Below are positions 29,660 to 42,900 of a stretch of DNA of 64,000 bases, piece by piece; the first letter of the stretch is position 1, and each line of letters starts with the position of its first letter. The notes under the pieces were generated by a model that saw nothing but the letters and a program-made list of their open reading frames with translations, had not been told where the DNA came from and did not search any database. The position numbers and the translations under genes were made by a program. The stretch is from positions 1 through 64,000 of the forward strand of contig JACATO010001431.1 in assembly GCA_018389105.1 (NCBI GenBank). The letters are read 5' to 3'. Source of the stretch: Nautilus pompilius (Eukaryota > Mollusca > Cephalopoda > Nautilida > Nautilidae).

Positions 29660-29672
29660 TAATAATAATAAT
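29610..29672. repeat. (TAA)n microsatellite
   Basis: About 20 ATA/TAA units, nearly uninterrupted. Confidence 0.95.
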
Positions 29673-29799
29673 TTCTTTTTAAAAAAAGCTTATTTTAAAT
29701 ACTAAAGTTTGCTGGTGATCTCGCCACTAAAAAAAAATGGATACCGTGTTGAGTGATGATAACCCACAGGTAGATTAGTAAAACGCGGCTAAAGAAGGC

Positions 29800-30639
29800 T
29801 TATCCTTTTTTGAATATTCTGTACAGGCGAGCGCGCGCGCGGGGGGGGAGGGGGAATGTCCAGCCCCACCCCCCACCCCTTTCTTTGATGTCGATTGATT
29901 AGGGTGGACTTAGCAGTTTAAGAGAAGTCTGAAACAGAGATAGCGGGATGCTACATAGTCAGTGAAATGGAAAAGTCTGTTGAGTGTCGAAATCTGCTAA
30001 ACCGGTGCAGTTATGGCGTTTTAGCCTTTGGGCCACGAATGCGCCGAGTGTCGCCAGACTCCGAGCAGCTACTCATCCCACGGGCGGGCGCGAGAAAAAC
30101 CCATCTGAACTTTTTCGACGTCGTCGTCGTTTGTTTGATGTCGCGTTGCTAGTGGTTACGAAGCGAACTCGGAACGCGCCGTCCGGTGTGAGCCGGAAAT
30201 TACACATTACAGAGAATATGTTTTTCTTTTAAGCATCGATCGCGGAACTCGATTTTGAAGGAAAATAGGGGGACTGTGATTCTAAAGGAAAGAAGGAATA
30301 TTTAAAAAAAAAAAAAAAAAGAATTTTTTTTTTTGTCTGCTAGAGACTTATTCCGTTTGCAAGGGGAATAACTCTAAGAGGCTTATTGATGTTAGAGCAG
30401 AATTCCGAGAGACGCGCGCTGTTCCGATAAACTATTTCCGAATTAACTTCTTTGTTTTGTTTTTTTTACTCGCGAGCGGCGGACCCCGGTAACGGACAGC
30501 GCGCGATATGTCCGAAGCGTGGACGGATTGTTGTGTTGTTTGTTGTTGTTGTTGTTGTTGTTTTAAAAAAAAACAAAAAAACAATTAATATTCGTGAAAA
30601 TGAGGCGGGGGGAGGAGAAGAGAAGGCGGAGGCGTGAAG
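29800..30639 (+). promoter_or_regulatory. Possible promoter and leader exon of gene B
   Basis: CpG-rich patches occur at about 29.83-30.18 kb and 30.47-30.64 kb, against AT-rich surroundings. The second ends in GGCGTGAAG followed by gtaagc at 30640, a usable donor. It would join the acceptor ttattgacag at 31634, eight bases before the gene B ATG. The leader intron would be 30640-31634 and would contain the 700-bp pyrimidine tract. No TATA box was found, so the start site is not placed. Confidence 0.4.
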
Positions 30640-30686
30640 GTAAGCGGCGACCGTTTAGAAAAAAGCTGTTTCTTCGCTAGTTCCTG

Positions 30687-30689
<3 letters not shown>

Positions 30690-30725
<36 letters not shown>

Positions 30726-30830
30726 TGTCTCCTTCTCCATCTATCTCTCTCTCTCTTGTCTCTGTCTCTCTCTCTCTCTTCTCTCTCTCTCCATCTCTCT
30801 CTCTCTCTCTCTCTCTGGTCTCTGTCTCCA

Positions 30831-30861
<31 letters not shown>

Positions 30862-31070
30862 CTCTGTCTCCATCTATCTCTCTCTCTGTGTCTCTGTCTC
30901 CTCCTCCTCTCTCTATCTCTCTCTCTCTCTCTCTCTCTCCTCTCCTCTCTCTTCTCCTCCTCCCTCTCTCTCTCCCCTCCTCTCCTCTCTCTCTCTCTCT
31001 CTCCTATCTCTCTCTCTCCCCTCTCTCTCTCTTCTCTCTCTCATCGCCTCTCTCTCTCTCTCCTCTCCTC

Positions 31071-31124
<54 letters not shown>

Positions 31125-31182
31125 TCTCTCATCTATCTCTCTCTGTGTCTCTCTGTCTCTCTCCATATCTCTCTCTCTCTCT

Positions 31183-31232
<50 letters not shown>

Positions 31233-31386
31233 ATCTCTCTCTCTCTCCATCTCTCTCTCTCTCCTCTCATCTCTCTCCATCTCTCTCTCTCTCTCTCTCC
31301 ATCTCTCTCTCTCTCTGTCTGTGTGTGTGTGTGTGTCTCTCTCTCTCTCTCCCTCTCCATCTCTGTGTGTGTGTCTCTCTTTCTCT
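30690..31386. repeat. (TC)n polypyrimidine tract, about 700 bp
   Basis: Almost pure C/T on the plus strand, with CCATCTCTCT and TGTGTGTG interruptions. It lies inside the inferred leader intron of gene B. Open frames of up to 266 codons across it are Ser-Leu low complexity. Confidence 0.95.
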
Positions 31387-31642
31387 GATCTGGAAGCGGA
31401 CCGGCCAGCGGGAGTCGGCTCGAGCCGCGGGTGCGAGTGTTGGCGATCTAACCGTGGGATGTAGGGGGGGGACTTTTCCTTGCTGTTTCGTTCACTCGAG
31501 CATCTTGATTAGATCGCCGTCGTGAGGAGGGGGAAACATTCCTCTCCGGACGCGAAGCTTTCTGTCGGAAATAATATATTTACGAATTTATTTGTAAACT
31601 AACCGTCGGTCTCTTTTTATTTTTTTATTGACAGATTTTAGC

Positions 31643-33876
31643 ATGAAGTCACTTGGCGTCGTTTTCATCTTTGCTTTCCTACTTCACCCAGAAATTTCAG
31701 GTGATGTTTTTTCTCTCTCTTTTCTTTCTGTATTGCCTTTATTCTGAATTGAGAAATAGTGATTCTGAATCGCGATTCCATTTTACTGATAAAGAAATGT
31801 GGGTGTTGGGAGAAACAGATTAAATTTTTAACTAACGAAAAAGCATTAGGAATCCACACATTTCTCTTTAGAGCCCTAACCCTGGAGACGAGCACCTGAT
31901 ACCTGAAAACTATTTTTGTCAACAAACGTGATTAATTGTAATTTGTATAACTGGTTCGGATATTCTATTTATTTGTTTTACTTTTAAAGAAAGAACGAAA
32001 ACAACACATTAAATTATGTATATCGTTGGACGGGTTCTGACATGAAATATGATGGATGGGTTTCGTCGTCCCAGATCAGGCGAAACTCTATCAAGGTAGA
32101 TAACTGCCGCGGTTGCCCGCCGCTAGGGGTTTTCCGGTGTGCATGTGGTGTGTGTGTGTGGAACAGCCCGGGGAGGTGGGGGGGTCGCGTTGCCGCCGTT
32201 TTGTCGAGGAGGAGGAGAGATTTTGAGAAAAAAAAATGGAAAGAAAAGCCCGAGCCGGAGTGAACCGGTCCCACGGTTGTGCGAACTCGAGCTCTGGACC
32301 TCAACAGGGCGGAGGAGGCGGGGGGGTTTGCTCACGGCCGGGAGGACGGCCCGTCAAGATGGCTTCTGCTGCCGCCCGTAGCTGGAGGGATTCCGGCTGA
32401 GGAGGGGGAGTCGGTCGGTCCGTCTGTCTGATGTTTCGGAGAAATGCGAACATCTCGTACCGAAGCGTTTGAATGCGTAAGGGGTGAGTTTGGCCGACCG
32501 GAGAAAGAAACAGCGTGCTTCCTGTGGGGCCCTGATCTCTATAATAGGGGCGGGGGTTTCCTCTCACCTTTGAGAGGAGCGCGGGGCCTCCGTCCAAGTC
32601 GGGACTGCCGGGCTCCTGGCCGAGCCAGCAGCTCAAGTAACCCCCCCCCCCCACCCCACTCACCGGGGGCTGCTGTCCTTCTGTGGACAATGGTAACCAA
32701 GGGGTGGGGGGAGAGACGTAGTGATACCCCCCACTCACCGGGGGCTGCTGTCCTGTGGACAATGGTAACCAAGGGGGAGGAGACGTAGTAATACCCCCCA
32801 CCCCGGGGGTTGCTGTCCTGTGGACAATGGTAACCAAGGGGGAGGAGACGTAGTGATACCCCCCACTCACCGGGGGTTGCTGTCCTGTGGACAATGGTAA
32901 CCAAGGGGGAGGAGACGTAGTGATACCCCCCACCCCGGGGGTTGCTGTCCTGTGGACAATGGTAACCAAGGGGGAGGAGACGTAGTGATACCCCCCACTC
33001 ACCGGGGGTTGCTGTCCTGTGGACAATGGTAACCAAGGGGGAGGAGACGTAGTGATACCCCCCACCCCGGGGGCTGCTGTCCTTCTGTGGACAATGGTAA
33101 CCAAGGGGTGGGGAGACGTAGTGATACCCCAACCCCCAGCCCCGTAACTCGGGTTGCAAAACAAACTTGAGCATCTGTTCTGTTCTGTTGTTGTTGCTGT
33201 TGTTTTGCAGATTCGCAGAAGAGTAATTATTCCGAACCCTGCTCCACCAAGGACCAGTGCTACGCCAACAGAAACTTGGACTGTGTGGTCTTGTTTTCGC
33301 CTTGCAATAACCAGCACACATGCTTATGCGAAAATCCTAAACAGGTCTATGTCGCCAACGCAAAGAAGTGTCTAATGCGTAAGTAGTCGTCGTCCCCTGT
33401 CGGAAGCTGGAGGTCAGGGGAACAGTGGAATCTCTTATAGAGGGGAGACTCTGCTTTAAGGGTTAGGGCAGAAGCATTGCTGGCGTTTTAGAATTTTCTG
33501 AAGTACAAGACGACGACGACGACAGGTATACTCCATCTACAGGTGCGACCTTCGGCTTTATTCCTCACAGCAGGGCAGAAAGTTACTGTGCACATCTTAG
33601 AAAGTTCCAAAAAAAGTTTTTGTTTTTCTTTAACTTTAGAGAGAGAGAACAAACTCTTGAGTGTTCTGGTATTTAACTTGCAGGAGTTTATCGCATGATG
33701 CGGTGGTGCACCTATATTTTACTCCAATGCAGCAGTTTATTTTAATCTATCTCGTAACCTACTTGTTTTAAAAGATAAATAAATACTTTATTAACAGGTA
33801 TACATAAATGACATCCATGTGTATAATGTACACATGGTTAGCTTGCACACACACACACACCAGGCATTGACAGATT

Positions 33877-33909
<33 letters not shown>

Positions 33910-36900
33910 GGCATTGACAGATTTTACACACATACACATACAGAGGCATTGACAGATTTTACACACACACACACACAGGCATTGACAGATTTTACACACA
34001 CAGAGGCATTGACAGATTTTACACACACACACACACACAGGCATTGACAGATTTTACCCACACCACACACACACACACACACACACACAGGCATTGACAG
34101 ATTTTACACCCACACACACACACACACACAGAGGCATTGACAGATTTTACACACACACAGAGGCATTGACAGATTTTACACACACAGAGGCATTGACAGA
34201 TTTTACACACACTCCTCCCCCCTCATTTTTGGGGACTGGTAATACAAGGCTTGGGATGTTTTTCATCACAATTTCTCTAAGTGATCAGAGTAAGGGGGCC
34301 TGTAGTTCTGTGTGTAACTTCATTAATTGTCAGAAAGTACCTGGATTTATTTGACAATTCTGCTTGGGTTCAAACATTTGCAGAACACACTGAGCTTGGA
34401 TAAATGGTGATTCAAATATACAGCATTTTTTCTGTACTTTTAACTCTGGAAAGCCCAGCTTTTTGATCAGATTTTGTTTCATTTCGTTTCTTCTTTTTTT
34501 TCCCCAGAATCTTTGATAGGAGGGAATTGCTATGGTGATGATCAATGTTTTGGAAAGAATACTATGTGTAGAAATGCTGTTTGTAGATGCGTCAATGGTT
34601 CTGTGCAAATATCAAGTCAGAAAGATTGCAAGTTTGCTGTTGATAAACTTATAGGTGAAAATTGTAATGCCGAGATAAACAAATGCTTGATCATCAAAGG
34701 TAAGTTGCTGCAAATCGTCTTACAATTGCACTATTCAGACAGACAAAAGTTATTTTTTTTTTATGCTAAGAATTTAGAAGATGACTAGAAGTTTTTATTG
34801 CTTATACGAATCCACAGGACTCGTATCTGCTTATTTAAAAAAAACTGAATATGGACAGTAACCTTTGATTAGTTTTGACATATTCATAATATTTTAACTG
34901 GGTATTTCACTGATATGATAAATACATCATTGGTATCAACTAACTTTATATGAATAAAGTTTATATTTTACCACTAATTTGAGAGAATTAAAAAATAAGA
35001 AAAAGGCAAAGAAGTTGAAGTTTCATGTTAGTCTACGATTGAAATTATTCTGTTAAGGGAAAGAGTACACTTCAAACAGCTGTTAGCACAAATATGAGCT
35101 GATTTTTTTTATCATTCTGTCAGTCAATATTCTTCATGCTTCACTTATTGGTTCTTAGTTTTGTGGGGGATACTGGAATGCAATTCTAGTCTAATTCTTG
35201 TTATAATAGTCTATCGCTATAAAGATTGATTTTCTTCTCATGCTAAATAGAAAAAAGAAATCTTATTTTTTTTATGCAGAACTTGCTCCTGTTATTATTT
35301 ATTAATAAAGCTGTACTGTATGTACCTTTAAGTTGATGCTTGCTATAATCAGCAAAGAAACTGTTGACAGAGAGATAACCAGTGCATTTCATATTGCAGT
35401 AAAATTCCTTTCAGACAACTGGCCATGCTTTTTCTTTCTTTTCAATTTCTGCCTTTCCACTTTGCTGTCACATCTCAGAACCTGGAGATTTGACAAGACA
35501 AGCCACAGATTTTTTCATGTCTTTTCCCAAACAAAACACACCTAGTATGTACAGGTACACTATCATTGCCTACTCACCAAAGAACCAGCTGATGTCTAAA
35601 GGTTCTATTTCTCTTGCATAAACCCACCCTATGTGAAAAAAAGCAACACATCTGAGAACCTCTAACCTATCAGCCAAAGTTCAGTGCAGTGAGACAGGAC
35701 TGTATAGTGTGATCAGCAGAGATAAAATGACACAAAGTAAGGTATTATTAGCATATTAAGAGCAAGCTATATTTAATCTCAAGGTGTATGTGTGTGTTTG
35801 CATATTCGTTTATTTAGATGATGGATTATTTTTACTATCATAGACTTTGATAAGAAGTAGTGTTCTGCATATGTAACAGCAACCATGAGCAGTAAATAAA
35901 ATTGTTTGACGACTGAACATTTGGTGAGTTGAGTTTCAGATAATTTTTATTTGTGATTACACAACTTACTGGCACATTAAGAAATGTATGTTTGTTTTTT
36001 TTTTTTTGAAATTGTACATTAAAACATCGGACAAAGATTTTAAATAGTTTTGTGATGTCCTTTAGCAAGCAAGTGGCTGACTTGTTTTGGTCGATTGTGG
36101 TTTTGCATTAACTCTTTACAGTTATTTTGCTTGTTTTTAGAAAAGCAAATTGCTTTGATTATCATTTAAAAAAAAAAAAAACACTAAGTGCACCAAAACC
36201 TAATTTTAGTGTCAGAATGGTTCTCTCGATGAAAGACAGGTTTACCCATGTGGAGCATCTACTCGGTTTATCCTTCAGTGTTTCCAAATCCCTTTCTCAA
36301 CATTTCGGTCAAGAGTGAGGAAACATCTTTGTTTCCCTTTTCTTAATTATCTAAAAGCTGGGGTAAACTCTGTAATGCAATTTAGATTTCGTAGGTACAA
36401 GTCAAGTATTGCTTGTATGGCTGTGATGCAGAACTATTGAAATTGCAGGCACAGAAAGAGAAAGACTTCAGGCAAAGCTTGAGCCTGTTCTTGTAATTGC
36501 AGTGATTTTCTCACTCTTTAGAGAGCAATGTCCAATTTCTGGAATTGCTAGACCAGAGATGTTCAGAATATTCCAAAGATGATAAAGAACTGTGCTTGTT
36601 TCTTAGATTAATCATAACAATAAAAACCAAACAGCTGAACCACACTACAGCCCTGCTTGAGGTTAGTTATTCATGGTCTGGCTTTTGATGGTTGTCAGGG
36701 GAAAAAAACATGGTAAATTACAGCTTTCAGTGTTTGGAGAAATTGGTTTTACTAGTATCTTGAATAGCTAGAAATATTGTGAAATCTGACTGGAGTTGCT
36801 GTGCATTATCAGTATGGAAACCATTCAGTAGTTCAAAGTTCCAAAATTGATTAGATTTGCTGCAGCAGATACAAGTGCAGTGGATGCCGTGAATCCTATC

Positions 36901-39900
36901 ACCAGTAGCTACCACATCCACAGAAGCAGCCGGCAGCAGTATGTTGCCATGATTTCTCTTTCGCTTGGAGGCAAAATCCCATTTGAAAACTTGATCCTGT
37001 TGAAAAATTTGTTTTTGTAAATTTCTATTCTTTTTTTTAACTAAAACAAGCAATAATTTTTTAATAAAATTTCAAGTTACTGGAATTCTCTCTCTCTTGT
37101 AGATGGGGTAATAAGTGGAAATGCTGACTGTAATGGTACATGTAAATGTCCATCATTTACTGAATTTGATAAGAAAGATGAAACCTGTCGCCTCTGTAAG
37201 TTTATAGTAGTGATTATTAATTTTTTTTTCTAAAAAGACATTCATCCAGCTTAATATCTTCAACATCTAACAGTGAGTTTTGAATATTACAAGGCAGGCT
37301 TATTTATTTTATGAAAAATATACTAAATTTTTGTTGACTTAATCACTGCTTTATGAAAGTTAAGTCATGACCAGTATTTTAAGTAAGATGGCTAAGTAAC
37401 TACATTGACTGTTTATTTCCCCTTGACCAAAATATAGACTAAGAATGTCAGAGAAGCAGGGAAAAAATGGCCCAGGATGATGAAAAACTCTCTAACAACA
37501 AACTCGTGTATTATTTCTCTGTGTGGATTTTTTAAATTTAAAAAAAAAAGTTTTCTGCCACTATCTCCCCAGCTTTATACCTTTTTTATTTGCTTTAGAG
37601 CATTTTAAATTGGTTAAAATAAATATGTAATATAAAATAAAATTCTCAGATTATTTGCTTAAACCTGTGTGCTTCAATAATTGTTTTTTCTTCTTAAGTT
37701 TTTGTTGACTTTCTACAGTGAGTCAGTAATAAAATAGCTCTTTGTAATGTATATAAGTGTACCAGCTTGTTATTTAGTGCTAAACTAAAGCAGGTAGACA
37801 TGTTTCTAATCCCACCTGGTTGATATTGGATTTCTGGCTTTTGCTTTTAAAGGAGATAAATATAAAGCTCTCTGGCAGGCTTACATCACGTAGAGAAAGT
37901 TAGAGGAAATTACTGTTGAACATCAGTAAATAGATACAGCAGAGAAATCTGGGAGATAGAGCCAGTAACTTATGCTTGCTTATGAAAAAGCTCAGACATG
38001 CACATCTTTGAAGAGGAGAAAGGCTCAATAATTGTCAGAGTTTGTCACCCCTTGTGTTTTTCACAGTCCCTCAGCAAGTGAAGCTTGCTTAAATAATGTA
38101 GCTTCTAAGGTTGAGAAATCAGAAATGAATCAGTTTTAAGCAAAGAGAACAATCAAAGTGTATAATTAATTCCCTAGCTTTCTAAATTCTAAAATGTAAA
38201 TTACTTCACTACTTTTTTCTTTATTCTCATAATTACTAATTAATTCCTGAAAGCTTCTGTTCTTTTTGATCCTTTGCTCGGATGTTCAGGGAGCACAGGG
38301 AAAGTGTGGATGATTGGCCTCATTGACCAAGCACATTACCTGGGTACACCTCAAAGAGCCCGATGCTTCTGCCTCCAGCAGAAAATGGAAATTCCTCTTG
38401 TGGACTGTAAGAAGAAAACCAAACCACTTTGTTGGTGGTTGCCAGAACAAAATGAAACCCGGATTGTGTGCAACAGGCCAGTGTGCCCTACAAACAGTCA
38501 CATGCCTTTCCAGAAGATTCTAAGATGCTGCCTGTCTCTCTCTCTTTTATTTCATTAAATTATTCAGCATTTAAGAAATAAAAGTTTGCCGCCTTTTAAA
38601 ATGCTATATAGGCACGACGTTTCAGTGGCGGTACATTTTTATAATTAAACAGGCGCTGAAGTTAGATTGGGTTCTTAGAAGTGGTCTGTTTGCCATTTTA
38701 TTTGCTTGATACTTTTTATTTTCTTCTGTGTCTGATCAGTAAACATATTCTAATATTTTTTTTTAGCAACTGAAGGAACTGCATGTGAAGATGACAGTTA
38801 TTGTTCTAGTGGTCTGTATTGTAAAGATATGACATGTCAGTGTTCAGAAGGATATGTTTATCATAAACTAATGAAGGTGTGCGTTAGTAAGTATTCTGTT
38901 TTTGGTGAATCCTTTCATGACTTTAGGAGTCTAAGAACATCTGACACCAGAGAGCTAAAAAGGTTGGGGGGGGTGGTAACCCAGAAAGTTAGCTAGGTAG
39001 AGTTTGGGGAGCGTTATAGTGTTGAGGTGCAAGCCAGTTACCAGCGGAAAGACTGTGACAGGTACCCCAAAATCCCTACTGGAACTCTATTTAAAGATAT
39101 GGGAGAAAACCAGAAGAAACCATGCCAGAGAAAGAGAAATACATTAAGCCAAGCCAGTTTAGACCAGGATTCTGACCAAAGCTCTCGGTCACTGCAGTCC
39201 AGTAATGTAGTCACTGACTGCAACAGTATTTTGATAAAAAATAAAACTGGCTAGATTATTTGCATTTCCTGTATTTCCTAATGGTCATAGGCTTTGTATT
39301 AAAAGTCAGGTGAGCAAAATTAGCTGTATTTTTATGGATGTGTGTGCAACTTTTCAATATTAATCTCCAGTCAAAGAAAGCATTACCATTCATGTGGTAA
39401 CCGCCCTCTTGGGAATGCACATGGTAATGGATCTCCGTTTCATGGCTGGAATTAGCAGAGTGACAGCTGTGATTGCATCGGAAAAATGTGAATTATTTAA
39501 TTGTAGGCAAACTCTCTTGTTTTTAACTGCAGGTGAATGATAGTCTGGTCAACACTGTTTGGCAAAAATCCATGTATATACTTAAAAAATAATTCAGATT
39601 GGCACTGGTTCCATGGGTACACTCATCATCGCAGCCAATAACCAGTTTCCTGCTATCAATGAAGTGTAGATGGTCTGCTCTGACTACACTGGCTTTTTTC
39701 TTCACTCAGGAAAAAAAAAGGGTGGCAGGGTCACTCTTTGTAAATGTTTCGGAGCTGGTCCACAATCATGTGGTTTATGCCCAGAATACCCGACCAATTT
39801 TAAAAAAAAAAAAAAAACGATACATGCAATAGGTGGTCGACCTTGCTACCCACCCTGCCTTCATTTACCAGTCTATTATTGTTGGAAAATAAAGACTGAC

Positions 39901-42900
39901 AGAGATGGTGCAGTTCTTACAGTTTTGCTTTTTTTTCTAAAGAAAATTACCATACGTCATTCAAAAAAGTAGATATGACAAAGCAACCGAGAAGATAATA
40001 GGACAAGGAATTAAACTGTTGTGTAGTTGTTTGCTTTAGATTTCATTTTTTTTTTAAACTTTGGCTACAGTTCATACAACTTTGAAAACATTTGACTTTA
40101 TTACGCTGGAAAGAAGAGAAACAGCACTTTTCTGTATTTGTTCTGTCTCTTAAAAAGTTGTTAGTTTACTGCAGCAGTGGTATGCAATGTATGAAGAAGG
40201 CAGTCAAAACACACATTCGTCTAACCCCCCGTGTACCACATGGGACAGCTTCATTCCACTATCCTGCAAACCTGCATCACTCAGCACAAGTTGAGCTGCA
40301 GACTCTGTGACAGCATCTTTTTCCTTAATGTAACCCTTTGCAAAGACAAATCACCAATTCCATGTGTTTAGCATTAAAGTAAAGGCTGGTGTGTTTTTGT
40401 GTAGAAGGCTAAACTTCACTCATGTACCTGTAGCTCATCTTTTTGATGTGCAAAGTTGTTATTTTTCTTACAGTGAATGCTGAAATTGAGTTAGGGCAGG
40501 AATGCAATACAACTGACACAAATAGCAGCTGCGTCCAAGGTACAGTATGTACAAAATGCAATAAGAACACCGAGTTTCAGTGCCTCTCCTTAGTGAAACG
40601 TAAGTAAATTCTTAAAAGGGTCCTGTTATTTATTTTTTTTTGTATTGTTAAATATTATATAGTATTAAACTGTCATTTCTTTTTTTCTCCTGAAAAATTA
40701 CGTTGGTAAATCACATGACTATAATGTAACAGTACTGAGACTTATTACCAAGCGATAGAAGGGTTAACATAAAACTGCTACTCTTAATTAACATGATTAC
40801 ATCTGCATCACTAATTATAAGAAAAACATGCAATGTACTGTACTGGGGACTGCTTGTTTCCTTCTTACCCACCTGGCCTGTATACTTGATTCACAACTCA
40901 AGCATGGGTGGAGGGATTGCTGAAAAGAATGAAAGAAAGAAGAATTCTAACTGCAGTTTGATCATGTGTACTGACTGCACATTCCATCGAGAAAAAGGGA
41001 TGCTTGGGATTTCGGCAAAAAAGAGAGAAGGTTTTACCAAATTAGTTTGACAAAGAAAAGCATTTGTAAAAACATAAATTTGTTATAGCCAAAAGGCAGA
41101 CGGGGCATGGAGCACTTACACAATTTTCCTACGATGTTCTTTGGCTAGCAAATAAAAAGAAGAGTAAAATTTATGCAACTGAGATAAAGGATGATGATTT
41201 TCTAACCCCTCACCACCTCAATACAGAGCAGACTCCAGATATTTTATTAGCCTTTCATCTTTGGTTTTGTAATGTGAGGTTGACAAGAAATGCTGTGTGG
41301 TTCTGCTTGCTGAGTGTCATGAATATAAAAGGCTATTTGTGATTCTCACCTTACTACACAGTTGTTCCATCTGTCAAGGTCTGGCTGCCATTAGATTAGA
41401 GGATATATGTACCAGCATATTTCTTTGTATATAAATGGAACTGCATGCAAAGTCTCCCTGTTACAAAAGAAGAACGATTAGAGTATTAAAAGGATTGCTT
41501 CACCTGATCTCAAGGTCTTAAGGCTAAATGTGTATAGAAAAGAAAAATAATGTCATAATGAACATGCAAGAAATTATTTACATAATAACTATTTTTAAAT
41601 AGACCTAACAGATGATGGAAACTGTTGAAATGTTTCTTGTTAATATCTGAAAGAAAGGAAATGGAGAATGCATGTTCATACTTGTACACATACATAAGCA
41701 CACAAGCACCAGCAAGCATACCCCTCAAAGTTCGAGAGGAGAGTTTGTGAATCTTGTTCAAATTAAAGAAATTTTTTGCTTATTTTATGAAAATTAAAAG
41801 TAAACCATAAAATAAGTTGGGTTTATCATTAAGCTGTTTTTTTTTTTTTTCAATTTCAGATGTAGAAAAAAAAATCAAAGTAATCCATAAAACTAAAGAG
41901 GGTTCTGAATCAAAGAGCAATGGTTAGTAATTGGTTTAGTCTTTGTGATAGGCATGAAGCCACCATGGCTTATACGAGTTCTCATGGAAATAGAAATGCC
42001 TGACGGTTGTTTCAGTATTTGTAAACACCATATATTTTGATTTAAGTCAGGCCAGGTAAGAGAGAAAAGAACAGATGTGTAGCAGCTTATTTCTCAAAAG
42101 TTGATTGGACAATAAGCTGATTCTCTTTACTCTTGCACTTTCAAGTCGTTGGTTGGAAACTATGCCACAATTTAAATTTCTCAACTGACTTGTGGTTGGT
42201 TCCTGGTGGTGCAGTTTAGGCATCTGTCACCCTGTTTGTAATTCAACTGTTTCCAGGTGAAGCTTTCTTGAACATTCTCACTGGTAAGAATTAGGTAGCC
42301 AGAATAGGCGGTAATGTGGAACCACTACAGTTTTTAAAAAAAATCTAACACGTTAGTCTTTTAGATCTGTCTGCTGCTGTTGTTTGCTTAAGACCTGATA
42401 GGTAATCTTTCTGCCCGTTTGGACTTCTCGAAGAAGGAGATTTCTCAAGACAGGTTCTGCCCTATCCACAGAATCTTGTTTTTTAAAGGACAAGCAAACC
42501 ATAAATTTTGCCCCTTGTCATTAAAAACATACAGTAAAGGCAATGCTTATCTCCTTGTGCTGATCAGTTCAGAAAATGATGGATGCCACTGACTACTGTG
42601 GAAACCTTTTTTGTGATGGCAGAGTTTTTACTTATCAGTTATGTTGTGCCTAGCTTTTCTGTTAATTTACAGAGTTGCTGTGAAATGGTAGTACTGCTTA
42701 GCATGAAGTTGTATAGATATTATTCAACATTCAATTTCAAACAAAAAAAGCTATTACAAGTGCACTTTTTAAAATGTAATGAAAATAATACAGCAGTTTT
42801 GCTAAGTTTTTCCCATAGATTTTTAGACCTGATATCACTTGATTGATGATATTCTGTAAAGTTAGGTGACGCTGGTGTTGGAGCGGCTTAGAAAAAAAGG

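Noticed and set aside
29103-31525. Long Ser/Leu- or Arg/Glu-rich open frames
   Set aside because: Products of TC/GA microsatellites, open in several frames and both strands.
32301-33321. Minus-strand frames of 338 and 260 codons
   Set aside because: They read through the 65-bp minisatellite in gene B intron 1 and overlap a well-supported exon of gene B on the other strand.
38274-38558. Cysteine-containing open frame between gene B exons 4 and 5
   Set aside because: Its cysteine spacing does not fit the modules, and exon 4 already joins exon 5 in phase 1. I saw no convincing phase-1 acceptor and donor pair around it.
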